Source of the DNA: Firmicutes bacterium UBA1426
Lineage (GTDB): Bacteria > Bacillota > Clostridia > Peptostreptococcales > Anaerovoracaceae
DNA: 12,740 nucleotides
Reading direction: 5' to 3'
Assembly: GCA_002329675.1 (NCBI GenBank)
Contig: DCUA01000116.1
Span: forward strand, 38,132-50,871
The first letter of the stretch is position 1. Each line of letters opens with the position of its first letter. Shown here in pieces: positions 7,476 to 12,740 of this stretch. The notes under the pieces were generated by a model, which was not told the origin of the DNA, made no database searches, and worked only from the letters and a program-made list of their open reading frames with translations. A program made the translations under genes and the position numbers.

Positions 7476-8321
7476 ATGTTGTTAAAGGGTAAACCGGTAG
7501 CCGATAAGATCAGAGCAGATATTATCCATGCAGCAGAGGAATATAAGAAAACCGGAGACACTCCTAAAATAGCAATACTGAGAGTTGGAGCAAGGGAAGA
7601 CGACATTGCTTATGAGGAGAGAGTTCTTAAGAACTGCCGGGCAGTAGGGATCGAGACAGAAGTTGTAGCGCTTGACCTTAATATTGATATGGAAAGCCTT
7701 ACAAAAGAGATTAAGCGGCTCAACGAAGATGTAAATACCCACGGTATCCTCATCTTTCGGCCTTTGCCGGCCCATCTTGATACAGAAGAAATCAGCAGGA
7801 TCATAGACCCGCGAAAGGACATCGACTGTATGAGCCCTGTAAATATTGAAAAGGTATTCACAGGGGATAGCAATGGGATCGCGCCCTGCACCCCGGAGGC
7901 AGTCATCGAGATATTGAAATTCTACGATTACGACCTTCAGGGTAAGAATGTAACCATTGTAAATAGAAGCATGGTTTTAGGAAAGCCTTTAGCCATGCTT
8001 TTTCTTGCAGAAAATGCAACCGTTACTATCTGCCATTCGAAGACAAAAGAACTGAAAGAGGTCACGAAGAGGGCGGATATTGTTGTGACAGGCGTTGGAC
8101 GAGGTAAGTTCTTCGGGCCGGACTATTTTACAGAGGGCAGTGTAGTCGTAGATGTGGGAATCAATTTTGAAGATGGCAAACTCTGTGGAGATGTGGACTT
8201 CGACATAGTTTCGGATCAGGTTTCTGCAATAAGTCCTGTTCCCGGAGGTGTGGGAACAGTAACCTCTATGATTCTGTTAAGCCATGTGATCAAAGCGATG
8301 GTTCTGCAAAAAAAACAGTAG
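7476..8321 (+). CDS. folD: FolD-type methylene-THF dehydrogenase, cyclohydrolase residues altered
   Basis: FolD normally oxidises 5,10-methylene-THF with NAD(P)+ and hydrolyses methenyl-THF to 10-formyl-THF. The protein has 281 residues, as usual, with a GGAGG site 7 bases before ATG 7476. The dehydrogenase parts are intact: KDIDCMSPVN with the folate-side Asp117 (E. coli Asp121), VNRSMVLGKPLAM for the dinucleotide, ATVTICHSKT, and SPVPGGVGTVTSM. The cyclohydrolase site is not. In the Tyr-x3-Lys motif Tyr46 is kept but Lys (E. coli Lys54) is Val50, and the usual VQLPLP has become IFRPLP, so Gln (E. coli Gln98) is Phe94. Both align by a constant offset of 4. GRS is also NRS (163-165). Similar divergent FolDs are, from memory, found in other Clostridia. 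It probably acts mainly as a dehydrogenase, with a separate cyclohydrolase such as FchA needed; this is inference. It sits between fhs and a formate channel gene. Confidence 0.94.
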   Translation: MLLKGKPVADKIRADIIHAAEEYKKTGDTPKIAILRVGAREDDIAYEERVLKNCRAVGIETEVVALDLNIDMESLTKEIKRLNEDVNTHGILIFRPLPAHLDTEEISRIIDPRKDIDCMSPVNIEKVFTGDSNGIAPCTPEAVIEILKFYDYDLQGKNVTIVNRSMVLGKPLAMLFLAENATVTICHSKTKELKEVTKRADIVVTGVGRGKFFGPDYFTEGSVVVDVGINFEDGKLCGDVDFDIVSDQVSAISPVPGGVGTVTSMILLSHVIKAMVLQKKQ

Positions 8322-8332
8322 GAAGTAGACAA

Positions 8333-9166
8333 ATGGAGAAAAGACCCTTAAAACCGGCAGAAATAACGGATTTCACTATTGAAATGGCTCAGGATAAGGT
8401 AAATGGCAGCCTGCCGAAACTCCTGATCCTAAGCTTCCTTGCGGGTGCTTTTATTGCCTTTGCAGCAGAAGGCTCAAATATGGCAGCCTTCAACCTCTTT
8501 GCAGAACCGACTACTTACGGATTGGGGAAGGCCCTGGCAGGTGCTGTCTTTGGTACGGGACTTATGCTGGTGGTCCTGGCGGGAGGAGAATTGTTTACCG
8601 GAAACACATTGATTCTTGCCGCGGTATGTCAAAGTAAAGTCAAGCTCAGCCAGATGCTCCGGAATTGGTCCATCGTGTATACCGGAAATTTGATCGGTTC
8701 CCTTTTTATCGCCTATATGATGGTGAACTCCGGGCTTTTTACCAGTGGTGCCGGTATGCTGGGTGCTGTGACCGTTAAGATCGCGGCATACAAGGTAAAC
8801 CTTACTTTTATGCAGGCTTTCTATCTCGGTATCATGTGCAACTGGTTGGTATGTTTAGCCGTATGGATCTCTTATGGCGCAGAATCCATGGCAGGAAAGA
8901 TCTTTGCAATCTTTTTTCCCATCTGGCTATTCATTACATCGGGATTTGAGCACAGTGTGGCAAATATGTATTACATACCTGCCGGAATAATGGCCAGGTC
9001 CAATCCTGCTTTTTCAGAGCTTGCCGGTCTGTCTCAGGAAGTACTGGATAATCTCACCTGGGGCGGATTCTTTATAAACAACCTGATCCCTGTGACCCTG
9101 GGGAATATTGTAGGCGGAGGCTTATTTGTCGGAATTGCTTATTGGTATTCCTACAAAAAAGCATAG
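8333..9166 (+). CDS. focA: Formate/nitrite transporter family channel (FocA-like)
   Basis: Integral membrane pentameric channel of the FNT family (FocA formate, NirC nitrite, HSC hydrosulfide), moving small monovalent anions or their acids. It has 277 residues with six hydrophobic segments at roughly 29-50, 65-86, 108-130, 155-180, 186-206 and 245-272. Family marks are AAEGSNMAAFN in the first helix, the loop GGELFTGNT (84-92) with the gating-loop Thr, and GFEHSVANMYYIP (204-216) with the central channel His207, plus the C-terminal IPVTLGNIVGG. The GGAAG ribosome site overlaps the folD stop (8319-8325), so translation is probably coupled. Standing directly after fhs and folD makes formate the likely substrate. 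The subfamily cannot be fixed by motif alone, and nitrite or hydrosulfide is possible. Confidence 0.92.
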   Translation: MEKRPLKPAEITDFTIEMAQDKVNGSLPKLLILSFLAGAFIAFAAEGSNMAAFNLFAEPTTYGLGKALAGAVFGTGLMLVVLAGGELFTGNTLILAAVCQSKVKLSQMLRNWSIVYTGNLIGSLFIAYMMVNSGLFTSGAGMLGAVTVKIAAYKVNLTFMQAFYLGIMCNWLVCLAVWISYGAESMAGKIFAIFFPIWLFITSGFEHSVANMYYIPAGIMARSNPAFSELAGLSQEVLDNLTWGGFFINNLIPVTLGNIVGGGLFVGIAYWYSYKKA

Positions 9167-9186
9167 CTATTCTGAGTTCTCATGAT

Positions 9187-9194
9187 AGGAGGAG
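9187..9194 (+). promoter_or_regulatory. Strong ribosome binding site fixing a TTG start
   Basis: AGGAGGAG is 6 bases before TTG 9201. It supports this non-ATG start for the IclR gene, which also gives the normal family N-terminus before the helix-turn-helix. Confidence 0.78.
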
Positions 9195-9200
9195 ACTATA

Positions 9201-9986
9201 TTGTCAGTTCCGGATAGAACAGATACGAAAAACCATGTCAAATCGGTATTAAAGGCATTTACAATACTGGAAGAATTGGATCTGGCAGGGGAGTTGAGCA
9301 TAGGAGATCTGAGCCGTCGGTTATCTATGGATAAAGCTACGGTTCACCGTTTAGTGAGTACCCTGAAATATGCCGGCTATGTGAGCCAGAACAGGGAAAG
9401 TAAAAAGTACTCCAATAGTTTCAAATTGCTCGCTATGGGCAACCGTGTCATGGAGAAAACCGGGATTAAGAGAATAGCAAGACCCTATTTAGAGGAGCTG
9501 TCAAAGCTGACGGGGGAAACCGTAAATCTCGGTATCAAAGCAGGAGACCGGATCATCTATATTGACAAGATCGAAAGCAAATCAACCATTAAGGTGGGGC
9601 TGGATATCGGAACCAGCTTGCCCATGCACTGTACCGGAATCGGAAAAGCGTATCTGCCTTTTATGCCGGAAGAGGAAATGGAAGAAGTATTAAACAATAC
9701 AGTTTATGAAAAGTTCACAAGACACTCCATTGAGGATAAAGACGCCCTCCGAAGTGTCCTTGCGGAAACAAGAGAAAGAGGATACTCTATCGATGATGAA
9801 GAATATGTCATCGGGCTTATCTGTTTCGGGGCACCTATTTTTGACTACCATGGGAATCCCATCGCAGCCATCAGCGTATCCTGTCCTAAATACCGGTATA
9901 TTGAAAGCAAACATCAGAAATTGTACTCAAACTATATCCTGGATGCGGCGTCAAAAATATCCCGCCAAATGGGGTATAGCCTCTGA
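9201..9986 (+). CDS. IclR-family transcriptional regulator
   Basis: Dimeric DNA-binding regulator with an N-terminal winged helix-turn-helix (about 12-68; LSIGDLSRRLSMDKATVHRL is the helix-turn-helix core) and a C-terminal IclR effector-binding domain (about 82-258; GDRIIYIDKIES, MHCTGIGKAYL, RERGYSIDDEE and GAPIFDYHGNPIAAISVS are typical). It has 261 residues, normal for the family, and starts at TTG. IclR regulators usually control neighbouring catabolic genes and respond to small organic acids or aromatic acids. It lies between focA (34 bases upstream) and panB (51 bases downstream), all on one strand. Likely targets are its own operon, perhaps through the palindrome at 5728-5742. The ligand is unknown; ketopantoate, pantoate or 2-oxoisovalerate are guesses from context. 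Confidence 0.93.
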   Translation: MSVPDRTDTKNHVKSVLKAFTILEELDLAGELSIGDLSRRLSMDKATVHRLVSTLKYAGYVSQNRESKKYSNSFKLLAMGNRVMEKTGIKRIARPYLEELSKLTGETVNLGIKAGDRIIYIDKIESKSTIKVGLDIGTSLPMHCTGIGKAYLPFMPEEEMEEVLNNTVYEKFTRHSIEDKDALRSVLAETRERGYSIDDEEYVIGLICFGAPIFDYHGNPIAAISVSCPKYRYIESKHQKLYSNYILDAASKISRQMGYSL

Positions 9987-10037
9987 TACTGTTACCAGAT
10001 AAATCAATCATATTACATTTTATAAGGAGGAAATAAA

Positions 10038-10874
10038 ATGAGTGGCAAGAAAAAGATGACGATCAGCGATTTCAAAAAGTTCAAAGAAGAAGGCCGGAAG
10101 TTCAGTTTTGTAACGGCCTATGACTACACAATGGCCTCGATCGTAAACGACAGCGAGGTGGAGATCATCCTGGTAGGGGATTCGCTGGGAATGATTATGC
10201 TGGGATACAAAGGCACTGAATCTGTAACGATGGAGGATATGATCCATCACATAAGACCCGTTGTAAAAGGAGCCCCCGATACCTGGATCGTCGGAGACAT
10301 GCCATTCGGTTCCTATAACGTGAGCGATGAAGAAGCAGTCAGAAATGCCAACAGATTGATCAAAGAGACAAACTGCGACTGCATCAAGCTCGAGGGTGGC
10401 GTGGAGATGCTGTCAAGAATAAAAGCTATTGTGAACGCAGGTATTAATGTAATGGGCCATATCGGATTGACACCTCAGACTTCATCTGCATTAGGCGGAT
10501 TCAAGGTCCAGGGGGGAACCCCGGAAAGTGCTAAAAAGCTCATTGATGATGCAATTGCTCTTGAAAAAGCCGGGTGCTTCTCAATCGTACTGGAGTGTGT
10601 TCCCTCAGTGGTAGGCAAGGCGGTTTCAGAAGCGGTCAGTATTCCTATTTTGGGAATCGGGGCCGGTCCTCATGTGGATTGTCAGGTGTTGGTCGCTCAG
10701 GATATGCTTGGTATGTACGGCGATTTTAAACCGAAGTTCGTAAAACAGTATGCCCAGGTACGCAAAGTGATGGTGGACGCGCTCAACGAGTTCCACAGGG
10801 AGACGTCAGAAGGTCTGTTCCCCACACCGGAATACAGCTTCAATAAAGAAGTTGATATCCCGAAATTATATTAA
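10038..10874 (+). CDS. panB: 3-methyl-2-oxobutanoate hydroxymethyltransferase (PanB)
   Basis: Transfers the C1 group of 5,10-methylene-THF to 2-oxoisovalerate, making ketopantoate, the first committed step to pantothenate and CoA; the reaction is reversible. It has 278 residues, slightly above the E. coli length. All key elements are seen: TAYDYTMA, VGDSLGM with Mg-ligand Asp48, GDMPFGSY with Asp87, KLEGG with Lys117 and Glu119, GHIGLTPQ, catalytic Glu186 in VLECVP, and GIGAG. One oddity is DCQVLV (about 214-219) where most PanB proteins have DGQVLV. AAGGAGG lies 7 bases before the ATG. No panC or panD is in the window, and its operon partners are C1-folate genes, an IclR regulator, panE and an M20 hydrolase, so a role other than, or besides, pantothenate synthesis is possible. 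Confidence 0.95.
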   Translation: MSGKKKMTISDFKKFKEEGRKFSFVTAYDYTMASIVNDSEVEIILVGDSLGMIMLGYKGTESVTMEDMIHHIRPVVKGAPDTWIVGDMPFGSYNVSDEEAVRNANRLIKETNCDCIKLEGGVEMLSRIKAIVNAGINVMGHIGLTPQTSSALGGFKVQGGTPESAKKLIDDAIALEKAGCFSIVLECVPSVVGKAVSEAVSIPILGIGAGPHVDCQVLVAQDMLGMYGDFKPKFVKQYAQVRKVMVDALNEFHRETSEGLFPTPEYSFNKEVDIPKLY

Positions 10875-10894
10875 TGGATCGTTCCCGGGAATAT

Positions 10895-10900
10895 GAGGAG
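10895..10900 (+). promoter_or_regulatory. Ribosome binding site fixing the panE start
   Basis: GAGGAG is 6 bases before ATG 10907. The ATG at 10874 overlaps the panB stop but has no ribosome site and would add 11 residues before the conserved MKIAIIGAGAMG, so 10907 is preferred. Confidence 0.8.
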
Positions 10901-10906
10901 ACAAAA

Positions 10907-11824
10907 ATGAAGATTGCCATTATCGGAGCGGGCGCTATGGGGTGTCTCTACGGAGCCAGACTTTCCACAGTACCCGGTGTTGAAGTATACCTTCTGGATG
11001 TCTGGAAGGAGCATGTGGATGCTATCAATGCAAGTGGTGTTTTGATGGAAGAGCAAGGTGACCTGGTAGCCTACACCAATGTAAAGGCCGGCAGTAGTGC
11101 TGAAGATGCGGGACCTTGCGATTTAGCTGTGATCTTTGTTAAATCCACCCTCACCAGTGCTGCTGTAAAAAGCAACAAAGCTGTTCTTGGACCGGAAACC
11201 ATTGCTCTGACACTGCAGAATGGTTTGGGGAACATTGAACTGATCAGGGAAGTGGTTGGAGAAAGCAACGTTATAGCCGGGACCACCGCACACGGGGCCA
11301 CCATGCTGGGACCCGGAAAGATAAGGCATGCAGGCAGTGGAAAAACCATCATCGGCGAACTCAATGGGGCTACGACCCAAAGGATCCGGCAGATCGCTCA
11401 GGTGCTCCAAGAAGCGGGTATGGAAACAGAACTATCGGATAACGTTCTCGGGCTCGTATGGGATAAACTGCTGGTGAACGTGGGGATCAATGCGCTGACG
11501 GGGATTACCAGATTATTGAATGGTGAATTGCTGGAGCATCCTGAAATTGTAGAATTACTGGAAGATGCAGTGTCAGAGGGTAGAGATGTGGCATTGGCAC
11601 AGGGGATCAAATTGGGTTTCCCGGACCCCGTGGCACATACGAAAGAAGTTTGTATAGCCACAGCGACAAATAAGTCCTCCATGCTACAGGATGTTCTGAA
11701 TCATAAAAAAACAGAAATCGATATGATAAATGGAGCTATCGTAAGGGAAGGAGAAAAAGTCAACATAGCAACACCTGTTAACAAAACCCTTACCAACCTT
11801 ATTAAATTTATTGAAAAGCAGTGA
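10907..11824 (+). CDS. panE: 2-dehydropantoate 2-reductase family (PanE/ApbA)
   Basis: NADP(H)-dependent enzyme interconverting ketopantoate and D-pantoate. From ATG 10907 it has 305 residues, the normal size. The N-terminal Rossmann motif is GAGAMGCLYG (7-16), followed by LQNGLGN with Asn105, then TTAHGA and the GKTIIGE segment of the nucleotide domain. The C-terminal helical domain carries catalytic Lys177 in WDKLLVNVGINALT, and the substrate-site block SSMLQDVLNHKKTEID with Ser247/Ser248 and catalytic Glu260, matching E. coli Lys176, Ser244 and Glu256 by position. It follows panB by 32 bases and precedes an M20 hydrolase gene by 41. Some PanE-family proteins act on other 2-oxo acids, but adjacency to panB makes ketopantoate the likely substrate. 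Direction in the cell is not shown by sequence. Confidence 0.92.
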   Translation: MKIAIIGAGAMGCLYGARLSTVPGVEVYLLDVWKEHVDAINASGVLMEEQGDLVAYTNVKAGSSAEDAGPCDLAVIFVKSTLTSAAVKSNKAVLGPETIALTLQNGLGNIELIREVVGESNVIAGTTAHGATMLGPGKIRHAGSGKTIIGELNGATTQRIRQIAQVLQEAGMETELSDNVLGLVWDKLLVNVGINALTGITRLLNGELLEHPEIVELLEDAVSEGRDVALAQGIKLGFPDPVAHTKEVCIATATNKSSMLQDVLNHKKTEIDMINGAIVREGEKVNIATPVNKTLTNLIKFIEKQ

Positions 11825-11865
11825 GGTTGTCGATTTCAATTCTTTTGCAGGGAGGAGGATACAGG

Positions 11866-12740
11866 ATGAAGGATTATACAAACGTAGTAAATGCAATAAA
11901 GACAGATGAGCTCATAAAATTCACCCAGGATATCGTGAGGATCAACAGCGTCTACGATCCAAATAAAGAAGGGGCAAATGAGTCAGAAGTCGTGGCCTTC
12001 ATTTCGGACTTTTTAATAAAAGAAGGCTTCGAGGTTCACGTGGAAGAAGTAGTTCCCGGCAGACCGAATATCATTGCATTTCTGAGAGGCAGCCAGCCGG
12101 GAAAAACCATTCTCTTCGAAGGGCATACCGATGTGGTTACAGCAGGAGATCCCGCAAGATGGAAATACGATCCCTTTGGCGCAGAAATAGTAGGCGACAG
12201 ACTTTATGGAAGAGGTTCCTGCGATACGAAGGGGAACGTGGCAGCTGCTATCTTTGCAGCCAAAGCAGTAAAGGATTCCGGGGAGGCCTTTAAGGGAAAT
12301 ATTCTTCTCTGCATTCCTTGCGATGAAGAAGGCATGATGATCGGGATCAAGGACTTCATCAAAAGGGGATGGGCTAAAAATGTGGACGCGGCAGTGATCT
12401 GTGAACCGGAGGAAAACCATATCTGTATCTTCCAGAAGGGTGCTATGCGGGGAGTTGTGAGAGTGTTTGGGAAGCAAAGCCACGGGGCCATGCCTCTCAC
12501 CGGAATCAACCCCAACTGGAGACTCGCAAAGATCATCTGTGAACTGGAGAAACTGGAACAAAGTGAGAAAGAACGATTAGGCTGCCATGAATATTTAAAG
12601 TGGCCCAGCATAACGCCTACCATTATCGCATCTCCGGCGGAGGGCGAAGCGCAGATCAATGTAGTGCCCGGCGAAGCCTATATGACTCTGGACATGCGAA
12701 CGGTTCCGGGGCAGGATCACCAGACCCTTAAACAGCAGAT
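11866..12740 (+). CDS. M20-family metallohydrolase (ArgE/DapE/CPG2-like), 3' end outside window
   Basis: Zinc- or cobalt-dependent hydrolase of amide bonds (M20 peptidase/deacylase superfamily), cytoplasmic, with no signal peptide. The frame is open from ATG 11866, preceded by GGAGGAGG at 7-base spacing, to the window end, giving 291 of an expected 380-420 residues. Metal ligands are visible: His87 and catalytic Asp89 in EGHTDVV, bridging Asp120 in GRGSCDTKGN, Glu154 (catalytic) and Glu155 in CDEEG, and Glu180 in CEPEE. The dimerisation domain starts near 190 with SHGAMP (His206) and continues through INVVPGEAYMTLDMRTVPG. The last metal-binding His must lie downstream. The substrate is not evident: acetylornithine, succinyl-diaminopimelate, dipeptide and carbamoyl compounds are all cleaved in this superfamily. 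Operon position after panB-panE suggests an N-acyl amide linked to pantoate, which is a guess. Confidence 0.9.
   Translation, partial: MKDYTNVVNAIKTDELIKFTQDIVRINSVYDPNKEGANESEVVAFISDFLIKEGFEVHVEEVVPGRPNIIAFLRGSQPGKTILFEGHTDVVTAGDPARWKYDPFGAEIVGDRLYGRGSCDTKGNVAAAIFAAKAVKDSGEAFKGNILLCIPCDEEGMMIGIKDFIKRGWAKNVDAAVICEPEENHICIFQKGAMRGVVRVFGKQSHGAMPLTGINPNWRLAKIICELEKLEQSEKERLGCHEYLKWPSITPTIIASPAEGEAQINVVPGEAYMTLDMRTVPGQDHQTLKQQ

Noticed and set aside
9706..10002. Plus-strand open frame of 98 codons overlapping the end of the IclR gene
   Set aside because: It is in another frame of the conserved IclR effector domain and has no family match.
9987..10037. Separate promoter for panB in the gap after the IclR gene
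   Set aside because: The gap is AT-rich, but no -35/-10 pair with acceptable spacing was found (TTACCA at 9992 has no partner at 16-18 bases). No terminator hairpin is seen either.
12013..12561. Minus-strand open frame of 182 codons within the M20 gene
   Set aside because: The opposite strand encodes intact M20 metal-binding motifs over the same bases, so this is a shadow.
1..12740. CRISPR array, tRNA, insertion sequence or prophage genes
   Set aside because: No regularly spaced repeats, cloverleaf-like segments, transposase motifs or phage gene products were seen on either strand.

Overview
The window looks like chromosomal DNA from an anaerobic Bacillota, most likely a member of Clostridia. 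The grounds are strong AGGAGG-type ribosome binding sites, TTG starts on two genes, compact same-strand operons, and a gene set of Moco synthesis, formate-tetrahydrofolate ligase, a formate channel, an M29 aminopeptidase and a DUF3343 protein. No tRNA, rRNA, CRISPR array, insertion sequence or prophage gene was found. Genes cover nearly everything. The longest gene-free stretch (5550-5778, 229 bases) holds a terminator, a promoter and a palindrome.

Layout. (1) 1-1664, plus strand: the end of a molybdenum cofactor operon, with moaA (5' end outside the window), moaC and a MOSC-domain gene, tightly packed. (2) 1680-3315, plus strand: a secreted D-Ala-D-Ala carboxypeptidase starting at TTG and a small DUF3343 (putative Se/S carrier-like) gene. 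The carboxypeptidase's ribosome binding site lies in the 3' arm of a hairpin. (3) 3318-4562: a hairpin terminator between convergent genes, then a minus-strand M29 metallo-aminopeptidase with its own promoter. (4) 4607-5636, plus strand: a DAG/YegS-type lipid kinase with a candidate extended -10 promoter and a following terminator. (5) 5685-12740, plus strand: a clear sigma-A-type promoter, then a seven-gene run with gaps of 11-51 bases and no terminator seen: fhs, folD, a formate/nitrite-type channel (focA), an IclR regulator, panB, panE and an M20 metallohydrolase that runs off the window.

Region 5 is the most interesting part. Its enzymes can be ordered into one chain. An M20 amidohydrolase could release pantoate from an amide such as pantothenate, PanE run in reverse gives ketopantoate, and PanB run in reverse gives 2-oxoisovalerate plus methylene-THF. 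FolD then oxidises methylene-THF, Fhs recovers ATP and formate, and the channel exports formate. The same enzymes in the other direction would supply C1 units for pantoate synthesis, so direction is not settled by sequence. Two details support a closer look: FolD lacks the Lys and Gln normally needed for cyclohydrolase activity, and an IclR-like palindrome sits just downstream of the operon promoter.
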